64,000 bases of DNA from Streptomyces toyocaensis. Its GTDB lineage: Bacteria; Actinomycetota; Actinomycetes; Streptomycetales; Streptomycetaceae. The position numbers and the translations under genes are program-made. Each line of letters opens with the position of its first letter. Positions within the stretch are counted from its first letter, which is position 1. Below the pieces are notes generated by a model. That model worked only from the letters and a program-made list of their open reading frames with translations. It had not been told where the DNA came from and searched no databases. The stretch is taken from positions 62,001 to 126,000 of the forward strand of contig NZ_JFCB01000003.1 in the NCBI RefSeq assembly GCF_000725125.1. The letters are read 5' to 3'. Positions 51,583 through 59,288 of the stretch are shown piece by piece.

Positions 51583-52179
51583 TCAAGAGAGCGTGGACAG
51601 CGCGTCCAAAAACCTTCCCGGTGCCGAAATCACGGCACCACGAAACGACAGGTTGCGCGTATAGACGCCCTCGAAAAGGATGGCGACACTGAGGTCCACA
51701 GAGTCCACAGCCCCGTAAGCGGTTCCAGAAATATTCTCCGGATTCACCCCGCTGGAACGGGCCATGGTCACCTGGGACTCCGGGCGTTCCAACACGTGAT
51801 GTCGCCGGTTGCCCTCCTCGCGGTACCGGTACTCACGCCCAACGGCCCAGATTTTCAGAGCCCGGGCTCGTCTGCTTATCCGCAATGTCTTCCGGGTGAA
51901 GGATGCATGCTGTCCTGCCACGTTCAACTTCCCTTCGGCCATGCGGGGCAGGCCGCCGTATCGAAGGCCTTTGAATGAAGAGGTGGGAAGGCTATCGCCG
52001 GTCACCATGGCACCGACAATGCCCCTGGGGTCGGACGTGGAGACGACTTCCAGCGCGGGCACGATAAGTTCGACGGAACCCAACCGCCCCACGGTGCCGC
52101 GCCAGAAGGTAAGGTGGGCCTGTTCCCGCGAAGTGACAGTGTTCGTGTGTCGTTGCAGTGCAAACGAGATTGTGGACAT
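51583..52179 (-). CDS. Hypothetical protein of the secretion locus, low GC
   Basis: A 198-residue protein from ATG 52179. I do not recognise the family. It is soluble with basic patches (FTRKTLRISRRARALKIWAVGREYRYREE) and beta-rich ends (VELIVPALEVVSTSDPRGIVGAM; VDLSVAILFEGVYTRNLSFRGA). Its base composition is well below the window average. It is 32 bases downstream of the 418-residue protein gene and likely cotranscribed with it. Confidence 0.65.
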   Translation of the reverse strand: MSTISFALQRHTNTVTSREQAHLTFWRGTVGRLGSVELIVPALEVVSTSDPRGIVGAMVTGDSLPTSSFKGLRYGGLPRMAEGKLNVAGQHASFTRKTLRISRRARALKIWAVGREYRYREEGNRRHHVLERPESQVTMARSSGVNPENISGTAYGAVDSVDLSVAILFEGVYTRNLSFRGAVISAPGRFLDALSTLS

Positions 52180-52211
52180 TATTCGACCCTGACCTCTTCC
52201 GCTCTCAAGCT

Positions 52212-53468
52212 TCAATCAAAGGGGTTGAGCGCACTGCCCAGCGATTTCGCACCGTCGGCGAGTTTTCCAGCTCCCTCGCTGATCTTCTCGCCTGCCCAGG
52301 CGCCGGCATCGGCGACCTTGCCAGGGAACTCCTTGACGGTTTCCCAGTTGTCGACGATGGTCGCGACACCATAGACGGTCCCTGTGACTGCGGCCGCGCC
52401 GATCGTGATCGGGGTGGGCGCGACCATGGCCGCTGTCAGAGTGGCGTTGAAGGCTACGCCGGAAGCCTTCGCCACGTACCCGGCCTTGTCCCGCTTGAAG
52501 GCCTCGATCGGGTGCCCCTCCTGCGCGAGGTCGACGGCACCGATGACCGTGGACACCGCGCTGCCGCCGATGCCGGCCGTGCGCCAAAAGCCGCCTGTGC
52601 GCAGCGCCGACCCGGCTCCCGAGGCGAAGGCACTCAGCCGACTCGCTCCGGTTGCCCTGCTCAGAGCGCCGGCGTTCTTGCCGACCTTGAGCAGGTTCGC
52701 CTGCCACGCCCACTGTCTCCCCGAAAGCGCAGCGAGGCTGTCCTTTCCGGTCAGTGCATCAAGAATCGGCGCCGGAGTGCGTGCTCCGATGCTCGCGGCC
52801 AGGGAACGGATACGGGCAGGAATGAAGCGGGAGGTCGACTGCCCCTTCAGGAGCTGAGCCAGCGTCGTTCCGGGCGCTTTCAAGAATTCGACACGGCCGG
52901 GCACCTTCAGGCTCTTGAAGTACTTCATGAGATCCAGCGTGCCCATCGCAGCCATTTTGAAGGCGCCCGGAACCGTGGAGGTCATCGCAGTCAATGTAAT
53001 GTAGTCTTCGACTACCTCCCCGAGATTCTCGTTGCCCGAGACCTCGGCGACGGCGTCACCCTTGATACGGTCGATCCAATCCTGGAGCGTTTCCCCCTTC
53101 TGCCTCTCCAGCCACTTGGTGTCGAACTTGTCTCCGTTCGCGACGGAGGCGTTCGCGATCAGCATCGCATCAGGCGGAAGGTTCGCGCCTTTCAGCTCCT
53201 CGGGAGTAAAACCGGCGTACAGTGCCGCAGCCCTGGGATCGCCGTTCTCGGCCCGAAGAATGGCCGCACGTCGACGGAGGTCGATCGCCGTGTCATCCGT
53301 CCAGCTCAGCATGGGCTTCAGGGGGCTCAGTGTCCCCGTCACACCGAGGCGTGCCGCTCGGGTGAAGGCCTCGTCCAACTTGTCCCGCAACTCGCCTCTG
53401 CCATCGAGGAGCTTAGCCAGGTGTTCCATGTCCCCGGGATTGGCCATGCGTTTGGAACTGTCGCTCAT
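52212..53468 (-). CDS. Large protein of the WXG100 locus with hydrophobic C-terminal half, candidate secreted effector
   Basis: A 418-residue protein from ATG 53468 (MSDSSKRMANPGDMEHLAKLLDGRGELRDKL; segments given by key residues). N-terminal 60 residues form amphipathic helices. After about residue 250 the sequence becomes Ala/Gly-rich and hydrophobic (GASRLSAFASGAGSALRTGG, VSTVIGAVDLA, ATLTAAMVAPTPITIGAA) and ends AGKLADGAKSLGSALNPFD. The size, helical N-terminus and glycine-rich hydrophobic tail parallel the 488-residue protein at 47353. Low GC for the window. No enzymatic motif is recognised. It lies 20 bases after the EspG-like gene. Confidence 0.68.
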   Translation of the reverse strand: MSDSSKRMANPGDMEHLAKLLDGRGELRDKLDEAFTRAARLGVTGTLSPLKPMLSWTDDTAIDLRRRAAILRAENGDPRAAALYAGFTPEELKGANLPPDAMLIANASVANGDKFDTKWLERQKGETLQDWIDRIKGDAVAEVSGNENLGEVVEDYITLTAMTSTVPGAFKMAAMGTLDLMKYFKSLKVPGRVEFLKAPGTTLAQLLKGQSTSRFIPARIRSLAASIGARTPAPILDALTGKDSLAALSGRQWAWQANLLKVGKNAGALSRATGASRLSAFASGAGSALRTGGFWRTAGIGGSAVSTVIGAVDLAQEGHPIEAFKRDKAGYVAKASGVAFNATLTAAMVAPTPITIGAAAVTGTVYGVATIVDNWETVKEFPGKVADAGAWAGEKISEGAGKLADGAKSLGSALNPFD

Positions 53469-53488
53469 TTTTCCCCGTGATCGCGTTC

Positions 53489-54313
53489 TCAGAAGGCGGG
53501 CTGAGCCTGCGGCGCGGGACCGAGCTGGGCCCCGTCGGGCAGCAGATTCGTGATCATTTGCCAGATTTCCTTCGCCGTGGTACGCCGGACCCTCAACTCG
53601 CTGCTCTTGTCCACCTGCCCATCGAGGACCGGATCGGCGGGCAGTTCCCTGAGCCAGTAGCCCTCGATTCCGCAGTCCCAGACAGCGAGCGCCGATACAG
53701 CCAGTCCGTTTTCCAGTGTCGCTTGCGTCGTTTCTCCCTTCCAGGCAACAGTCATGCGCCACATGCAGTTCAGCTGAGACAGCACCTCCGCCAACCGCAC
53801 CGGTGCTTCCGCCGCCTCGGCCACAGCCCCTGGCTCCCCGAACCGCCCCGTTTCCATATGGGTGACCACGCCGTCAAAAGAGCCCATCGTCGAGACGATC
53901 ACCTCGTCGCCCTCCACCGCCTCCACGACGTCCCGGTGCAGGTCCACCATCCTGGCCAGGGACCAGACCAGCGTCTCGGGTTCCGCGGGGACGTACTCCG
54001 ACTCAGCATCACCGGGCCAGTTCTCGTGCGTGAAGATGAAGTCGTCGCCGATGACGGCTCCGCTGTGGGTGAGGCCCTGCGAGCCGCTCATTTCCACCTG
54101 CACGATCACCCGCGGTTCCATGAGCGTCATGACAAGCGGATACAAGTCGGCTGAGATCTTGTCAGCGGCATCAATGAGGCCTGACTCCCGAAGCTCGGAG
54201 AGGGCCCCGAACAGTTCCTCGGGAATCTGTTCCTCCGCCACAAGTAGCCCCAGCACACTGATGTGGGAGTCGGAGAGTCGGAGCCGACGTCGGGCTGGGT
54301 CTACGGAAGGCAT
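53489..54313 (-). CDS. EspG-like secretion-associated protein
   Basis: A 274-residue soluble acidic protein from ATG 54313 (MPSVDPARRRLRLSDSHISVL). The pattern LGLLVAEEQIPEELFGALSELRESGLID followed by LYPLVMTLMEPRVIVQVEMSG resembles the N-terminal domain of EspG, the cytosolic chaperone of ESX substrates, and WRMTVAWKGETTQA fits its C-terminal domain. The resemblance is weak in sequence and partly contextual, as it leads an operon with a candidate secreted protein. It could be an unrelated family. Confidence 0.5.
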   Translation of the reverse strand: MPSVDPARRRLRLSDSHISVLGLLVAEEQIPEELFGALSELRESGLIDAADKISADLYPLVMTLMEPRVIVQVEMSGSQGLTHSGAVIGDDFIFTHENWPGDAESEYVPAEPETLVWSLARMVDLHRDVVEAVEGDEVIVSTMGSFDGVVTHMETGRFGEPGAVAEAAEAPVRLAEVLSQLNCMWRMTVAWKGETTQATLENGLAVSALAVWDCGIEGYWLRELPADPVLDGQVDKSSELRVRRTTAKEIWQMITNLLPDGAQLGPAPQAQPAF

Positions 54314-54421
54314 GGTGTGATTCCCCCTGACGGAAAAGGTGCATGAGTTGGGGACGATGGCCAATGTCGGTCTTGATAGCGCCGACGTGTCTTCGCGGCC
54401 TCGAGCGGGTTCCGCTTCCCA

Positions 54422-55468
54422 TCAGCGATTGACAGCCTGAATCTCCTGGACGGTCACGGCCTGGTCGTTCCCGAAGGTGCCGTCCGGCAGGTCGCCGCCC
54501 GCGCCGCCGGTGCCTTCCCAGGTGATGTCCCACGTGACCGTGGCCTGCAGGGCGAAGGTGCCGTCGCCGGACGAGCGTAGGTACTTGAGGCCGCAGGGCG
54601 GAGTGTCGTCGGCCTTGCCCTTGGCGTAGGGCTCGCCGATGGAGCCGTCGGCGTTGATGGTGCACTCGCCGGAGGCCGGGTACGTCTCAGCGTCCGGAGT
54701 GCCGGGCTCCAGCTTCAGGGAGACGGGCTTGGCGGTCGTGGTGGCCTGGATGGCGAGCGCGCCCGCGTCGATGGCGGCGGTGACCGAGACCTCCTTGAAC
54801 CTGGCCTTGTCCAGCCAGGCCCACGTGGGCAGGTTCACCTTCGTCGTCTGCTCGGGGGCGAGGGTCACCTCGGTCGCCGGCAGTTCGATGCGGCTGTAGG
54901 CGAGTTCCGCGAGGACTTCGGGGGTGATGGCCTCGGCGACGGGGACGGGGTCGCCGTTCGGGACCCAGAAGGGCAGCCTGTTGCAGGCCTGGGCCTCGGG
55001 TTCCATCATGCGGTCCTCGTCACGGACGGCGACCCACCAGCTGCCCTCGTCCTTCTTGTCGAGGTTGTAGTTCTTGTACGTGCCGTCCTTGTAGTCCTTC
55101 CGGAACATGCCGACCGCGCTCTTGGCGTAGCTGTGCTGGCCGGGGGTGCTCACGTTCTCGTCGTACATGTTCTCCACGTATGTACGGAACTCCTCGGCGG
55201 ACCGGGGCTCGTACCAGCAGGCCGGGGGAGTCCAGTTGCCCACGGGCTTCAGGCTGCCGCCGCCGTCGCCGTCGCCGCCCTGGGTACCGGCGGTGGATCC
55301 GCGGTAGACGACCCTGGAAACGAGGCTGCTGCCGTCGCGCCCACCGCTCGTCTCCGTCTTCTGCCCGTTCGACGCACCTGGTGTGCCCCAGGCGTACGCC
55401 GTCCCGGGTACCAGGGCGAGCATCCCGGCAGCCGCCCCCGTGACCAGCCAACGACGCCGTGCCCTCAC
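54422..55468 (-). CDS. Secreted protein, copy 1 of duplicated module
   Basis: A 348-residue exported protein from the GTG at 55468, which overlaps the stop of the lipoprotein gene (GTGA); an ATG at 55477 is also in frame. A signal peptide (RRRWLVTGAAAGMLALVPGTAYA) is cut after about residue 26. The mature part has NWTPPACWYEPRS, CNRLPFWV, LPTWAWLDKARF and the C-terminal SGECTINADGSIGEPYAKGK, TPPCGLKYLRSSGDGTF, ending VQEIQAVNR. Four or more cysteines suggest disulfides. It is a paralogue of the gene at 56209. Function unknown. Confidence 0.85.
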   Translation of the reverse strand: MRARRRWLVTGAAAGMLALVPGTAYAWGTPGASNGQKTETSGGRDGSSLVSRVVYRGSTAGTQGGDGDGGGSLKPVGNWTPPACWYEPRSAEEFRTYVENMYDENVSTPGQHSYAKSAVGMFRKDYKDGTYKNYNLDKKDEGSWWVAVRDEDRMMEPEAQACNRLPFWVPNGDPVPVAEAITPEVLAELAYSRIELPATEVTLAPEQTTKVNLPTWAWLDKARFKEVSVTAAIDAGALAIQATTTAKPVSLKLEPGTPDAETYPASGECTINADGSIGEPYAKGKADDTPPCGLKYLRSSGDGTFALQATVTWDITWEGTGGAGGDLPDGTFGNDQAVTVQEIQAVNR

Positions 55469-56118
55469 TTCACGCATGCCTTGCTCCCCCGCTCGGACTC
55501 AAGCTTCGTGGTCTGCCAGATTCCCTCGCCGTTCTTCTCGAGGCGCGTGCTGTACAGCACGTAGGAGTCATCCGTTGCGGGAACCTTGTTCACTTCGTTC
55601 GTCTTGCGGTTCTTGTTGTACGCCTTGCTCTCGTCGGCGCAGTACGCGACGCCCGCCGACTTCTTGTCGAACACGCTGATGTCGGCCGCGTAGTAGCGCA
55701 CGGTTCCGGAGTAGGTGAGCCCGGCGTCCACGATCCCCTTGACCCAGTCCTGACTGCCGGCGAGAGCCGTACCGGTCTGGTAGAAGCGCAGCGCGGGGGA
55801 TTCGGGATCGCCCTTTGTGACCGCGTACGTCACCGCTGTCTGCGCCCTTCCGGCATCCGCCAGGATGGCGTCCTTCGTGGCATCGCCGGTCTTCCAGCCT
55901 TCGAACGTCTCCTCGACGTCCTGGGGCAAGGCCATGTCGGGGCGCTCGGCCGTCGCGTCTGATCCGCCGGGTGATGCCGACGCAGTGCTACTTCCCGTGT
56001 CCGCCCCGGCGATCTCGTCGTCCGTGCCGGACTTCTCCTCTCCGCCGCCGCACGCGGTCAGCAGCAGGGTCGCCGTGGTGGCGAACGCGACAGCAACGGG
56101 CAAAGAGCGGCGCTTCAC
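55465..56118 (-). CDS. Lipoprotein, copy 1 of duplicated module
   Basis: A 217-residue lipoprotein from GTG 56118 (GGGGAG upstream). Signal VKRRSLPVAVAFATTATLLLTAC with lipobox Cys23, then a Ser/Ala/Asp linker and a small alpha+beta domain with two cysteines (GVAYCADESKAY and the terminal SKACVK). It resembles NTF2-like or DUF-type secreted domains only loosely. It is coupled by 4-base overlap to the secreted-protein gene and is a paralogue of the gene at 57288. A 20-base element upstream is shared with the other copy. Confidence 0.85.
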   Translation of the reverse strand: MKRRSLPVAVAFATTATLLLTACGGGEEKSGTDDEIAGADTGSSTASASPGGSDATAERPDMALPQDVEETFEGWKTGDATKDAILADAGRAQTAVTYAVTKGDPESPALRFYQTGTALAGSQDWVKGIVDAGLTYSGTVRYYAADISVFDKKSAGVAYCADESKAYNKNRKTNEVNKVPATDDSYVLYSTRLEKNGEGIWQTTKLESERGSKACVK

Positions 56119-56156
56119 AGTGACTCCCCGTGGGACGGATGTGCAATCAAGGACGA

Positions 56157-56176
56157 TGACGGTATCGGTGGGGTTC
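56157..56176 (-). promoter_or_regulatory. Conserved upstream block, module copy 1
   Basis: The plus-strand sequence TGACGGTATCGGTGGGGTTC matches 19 of 20 positions of the block at 57997-58016. It ends 39 bases upstream of the lipoprotein start; the second copy lies 38 bases upstream of its own. The minus-strand ACCGATACC part could be a -10 element. Confidence 0.65.
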
Positions 56177-56208
56177 CAGGCCGGACAGGACACCTCAAGA
56201 GGCCTGCC

Positions 56209-57291
56209 TCATCTGTTGACGGACTGAATTTCCTGGACGGTCACCTCCTGGGTGGCGCCGAAGGTGCCGTCGGGCAGGTCGCCGCCCGCGCCGCCCGTGC
56301 CGGTCCAGGCGATCTCCCAGGTGATGGTGGCCTGGAGATCGAAGGTCCCGTTGCCGGAGGAGCGGAGGTACGTGATTCCGCAGGGCGGTGTCCGGTCGGC
56401 CTTGCCCTTGGCGTAGGGCTCGCCGATGGAGCCGTCGGCGTTGATCGTGCACTCGCCGGACGCGGGGTACGTCTCGGCGTCGCCGGTGCCCGGCTCCAGC
56501 TTGAGTGACACCGGCTTGGCGGTCGTCGTGGCCTGGAGGGCGAAACCGGGGACGTTGATGGCCGCAGTGGCCTGGACCTCGTCGAAGACGGCCTTGTCGA
56601 GCCAGGCCCACGTCGGCAGATTCACCTTGGTGATTCCCTCGGGCGCGAGGCTGACCTCGGTGTCGGGCAGTTGCATGTGCTGGTAGGCGAGGGCGGCGAG
56701 TATCTCCGGGGTGATGGCCTCTTCGTACTGGGGCGGCGGGGCCTCGCCGTTCTCGACCCAGAAGGGGAGGTCGTTGCAGGAACTCCGCTTGAGGATGTCT
56801 GGTTCGTCGGGGTTCTCGACGGCGGCCCAGAACATTCCCTCGCCGTCCTTGTCGACGTTGTAGTCCTTGTAACCCGGGGTGTCGGTCCAGCCGTACTCGT
56901 CCTCGTAGTGCCGCTGCAACTCGCTCAGCGCCGCGCCTGCGTGGCCGCCCATGCCCGGCGCGTTCATCTGGCCCTCGATGTCCTTGGACATCTTCTTCTT
57001 GAAGTCCTTGGCGCCGAGATACGGGGCGTACCAGCAGGGTGGCGGCGTCCAGTTGACGTCTGCTGACGTCACGTTGCCCGTGCCGCCGTTCTTGGCGACG
57101 GATCCGGAGTACGTGATCCGGGCGGCGGCGTGGATGCCGGTCCGGTCACTGCCTCCCGACTGCTCCGTTGCGGAGCCCTGGGTGTTGCTCGGCTGCTCTC
57201 CCGCCTGAGCCGGCTCCGCGAGGGCGATGCCGAGGGTGAGCGTCAAGGCGGCCGCAGCGATGGCGGGGGTCGTAGGGCGTGACCTGGTCAC
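56209..57291 (-). CDS. Secreted protein, copy 2 of duplicated module
   Basis: A 360-residue exported protein from GTG 57291, overlapping the stop of its lipoprotein partner (GTGA), exactly as in copy 1. Signal peptide VTRSRPTTPAIAAAALTLTL with cleavage after about Ala30 (AQA). Shared blocks with copy 1: WTPPPCWYAP, CNDLPFWV, LPTWAWLDKA, VSLKLEPGT, SGECTINADGS, TPPCGITYLRSSGNGTF, VQEIQSVNR. The C-terminal 160 residues are near identical to copy 1, while N-terminal parts differ. Function unknown. Confidence 0.85.
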   Translation of the reverse strand: MTRSRPTTPAIAAAALTLTLGIALAEPAQAGEQPSNTQGSATEQSGGSDRTGIHAAARITYSGSVAKNGGTGNVTSADVNWTPPPCWYAPYLGAKDFKKKMSKDIEGQMNAPGMGGHAGAALSELQRHYEDEYGWTDTPGYKDYNVDKDGEGMFWAAVENPDEPDILKRSSCNDLPFWVENGEAPPPQYEEAITPEILAALAYQHMQLPDTEVSLAPEGITKVNLPTWAWLDKAVFDEVQATAAINVPGFALQATTTAKPVSLKLEPGTGDAETYPASGECTINADGSIGEPYAKGKADRTPPCGITYLRSSGNGTFDLQATITWEIAWTGTGGAGGDLPDGTFGATQEVTVQEIQSVNR

Positions 57292-57959
57292 TGGCACTTC
57301 GCTGCCTTCCCCTCGACGTACACCTTTGATGCCTGCCACAAGCCGTCTCCTGTGGGAAGCTTGACCATGATGATCTTGAAGTAATCAAAGTCCGTGATGC
57401 TGGGCGTGCCCTTGAGGATCTTTCCGGTCTTCATCTCCTTGGAATAGAAATTGCTCGAGTCCACGCAGAAGGCGACCTCCACCGATGTGCCGTTCGGCGC
57501 GGACCTGGTGCTGGCCCGGTAGTGGCGCCTGGTGCCGGTCGCCGTCCAGCCGCCCTCGAGTCTGGCGTCGATCTGCGTCCTCGCGTACTTCGAGCCGTCG
57601 CCGGTGGAGTAGGCGACCAAGGCGGCGTCCTCTGTCGTGCGCTGGTCAACGCCTCGGTAGATGGCACGAACGTAGTTCGCGGCGTCGTCCATGGCGGCCG
57701 CCTCGTTCTCGTCCTCGGGCTTCTCCCAGTCGAAGACCAGATTGATGTCCGCGGGCAGAGACACGTCCACGCCGTCCGGCTTGTCCTCCGCCGGTACGCC
57801 CGAGGGTGCCGCCGACTTGCTCGGCTTCCCCGTCCCCTGGTCGGCGCCGGCGATCTTGTCGCCGTCACCGGACGTGTCATCCCCGCCTCCGCATGCCGTC
57901 AGGAGCAAGGTCGCGGCGGCGGTGAACGCGGCAGCAACGGGCAGAGTTCGGCGCTTCAC
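57288..57959 (-). CDS. Lipoprotein, copy 2 of duplicated module
   Basis: A 223-residue lipoprotein from GTG 57959. VKRRTLPVAAAFTAAATLLLTAC matches the copy 1 signal almost residue for residue, with lipobox Cys23. The mature domain diverges more but keeps two Cys (VAFCVDSSNFY and terminal KAAKCQ) and the GLWQASKVYVEG end (copy 1: GIWQTTKLESERG). It leads the copy 2 module. Confidence 0.85.
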   Translation of the reverse strand: MKRRTLPVAAAFTAAATLLLTACGGGDDTSGDGDKIAGADQGTGKPSKSAAPSGVPAEDKPDGVDVSLPADINLVFDWEKPEDENEAAAMDDAANYVRAIYRGVDQRTTEDAALVAYSTGDGSKYARTQIDARLEGGWTATGTRRHYRASTRSAPNGTSVEVAFCVDSSNFYSKEMKTGKILKGTPSITDFDYFKIIMVKLPTGDGLWQASKVYVEGKAAKCQ

Positions 57960-58557
57960 AGTGAGCTCCCCGTGAGACGAGACGTTTCCAGTGCACTGAC
58001 GATATCGGTGGGGTTCTCGGTTTCACCAACGCGAACTGTCCAACAGAATCAGGTGAATCAGCAGCACCCGACGGGGAGTTGCCGTGTGCATGCGATGGGG
58101 TGGCGCCGAACCGCACGCCCGTCACGGCCGCTCTCAACGTCTGCCCACCGGTTCCGGTGGCGGTCCGGGCCTGGTCACCCGGTGCTCTCGTGAGCAGGTC
58201 GGGCAGGGCTCATGGGCGGTGTGTGTGGGGCTGCGCGGCCTCCCGCCGCCCGAGGCTGCGGCAGTTCGCTCGCGCACCGGTGAGCGGCGTGGCCCAACCG
58301 GCGTGTTCAAGCGCCAAGTTGCTGATCGGTAATTGTGTCAACGGTGGGGCGCGTGAGGTCCGTTCCGCCTTGAGGGGCTTATGTGTGGCTGATACGGTGC
58401 GATGGCTTGACACTCACCTCGGCGTTGGATATCCGCCCAGGTCGGGCCGGTACGTCCGGCGCGTCCCGCATGTCTGCGCGCGAGCGGACGGGGATGAAGT
58501 GTCCGGAATTTCAGGGAACTTGGCAGACATCGTCTTGGGTGTACGGGGAGCGGTTGC
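57960..58557. other. 598-base intergenic region between lipoprotein and Tad pilus genes
   Basis: Divergent promoter region. The left end holds the conserved block at 57997-58016 serving the lipoprotein gene. The right end has TTGAGG (about 58371) and GATACG (about 58394), a possible promoter for the pilus operon with a leader of about 155 bases. Open frames at 58079-58561 have Arg/Gly/Pro-rich, non-protein-like translations. Nothing else is recognisable. Confidence 0.45.
57997..58016 (-). promoter_or_regulatory. Conserved upstream block, module copy 2
   Basis: TGACGATATCGGTGGGGTTC on the plus strand, matching 19 of 20 positions of the block at 56157-56176. On the minus strand a -35-like TTGGTG lies 17 bases before the -10-like GATATC within the block, 38 bases from the start of the gene. 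The shared spacing argues for a functional promoter element. Confidence 0.65.
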
Positions 58558-59271
58558 GTGAGGATCCAAGAGCGTGCGGGGGCGGGCGCCGGCCGTTCCG
58601 CGGTGCCGGCCGGACCGGCGGTCGGTGACCGGCTTCCCACCCCGCCTCGCGAGCGCAAACCGGCGCTGGCCGCGCTCGCGGTGCTGCTGATCCTCGTCGG
58701 CGCGCTGGGCGTCACGACGCTCGTGCTGCGGGCGGGGGAGCGCATCGAGGTCATCAAGCTCACGGACACCGTCCCGGCCGGCGAGGCCATCACGGACGGC
58801 AAGATCACCTCCGTGATGGTGAACGAGGACTCCAGCGCCAACTTCGTCCCCTGGGAGCAGCGGCACGACCTCATGAAGCTCCAGGCGAAGTCGACCCTGT
58901 ACAAGGGCACCGTGCTCGTCGGGGAGATGTTCGCCAAGAGCAGCGGTCTCGAGCAGGGCGAGGCGACCGTCGGTGTCTCCCTCAAGGACGGCCAGTACCC
59001 GCCCAACATCAAGGCCGGGGACCACGTCGCCGTGTACCGCGTCGGCGGCCGCGCCTCCGGGGAAGGTGACGAGGAGACCGGCTCGGCGGGCGCGGGCAAC
59101 TCCCTCCTCGTCGAGCGTGCCCTCGTCGCCGACGTCAAGCGGAGCAACGACGACGTCGTCAGCAGCACCAGCCTTCCGGTCGAGCTGACCGTGCAGGCCT
59201 CCCAGGCCGCGGCGCTGACCCAGGCCGCGTCCGCCGGTGAGGTCGCCGTCGTACTGATTCCCGGCAACTAG
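58558..59271 (+). CDS. CpaB/RcpC-like SAF-domain protein of the Tad pilus
   Basis: A 237-residue membrane-anchored protein. The GTG at 58558 has GGGGAG eight bases upstream. One helix (ALAALAVLLILVGALGVTTLVL) is followed by a SAF-type domain (VIKLTDTVPAGEAITDGKITSVMV, TLYKGTVLVGEM, VSLKDGQYPPNIKAGDHVAVY) and a C-terminal strand. CpaB supports the outer parts of Flp pilus assembly in Gram-negatives; in Streptomyces its site of action is not settled. First gene of the pilus operon. Confidence 0.82.
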   Translation: MRIQERAGAGAGRSAVPAGPAVGDRLPTPPRERKPALAALAVLLILVGALGVTTLVLRAGERIEVIKLTDTVPAGEAITDGKITSVMVNEDSSANFVPWEQRHDLMKLQAKSTLYKGTVLVGEMFAKSSGLEQGEATVGVSLKDGQYPPNIKAGDHVAVYRVGGRASGEGDEETGSAGAGNSLLVERALVADVKRSNDDVVSSTSLPVELTVQASQAAALTQAASAGEVAVVLIPGN

Positions 59272-59288
59272 AAGGCAGCCGACAAGCC

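Larger units (their letters stand above)
54422..58016 (-). repeat. Tandem duplication of a promoter-lipoprotein-secreted protein module
   Basis: Two consecutive units, 54422-56176 and 56209-58016, each consist of a 20-base upstream block, a lipoprotein gene and a secreted-protein gene joined by a GTGA overlap. Conservation is strongest at the promoter, the lipoprotein signal and the last 160 residues of the secreted protein. Confidence 0.85.

Noticed and set aside
58079..58561. Open frames in the gap before the pilus operon.
   Set aside because: No protein-like composition or start signal; they read as noncoding DNA with divergent promoters.
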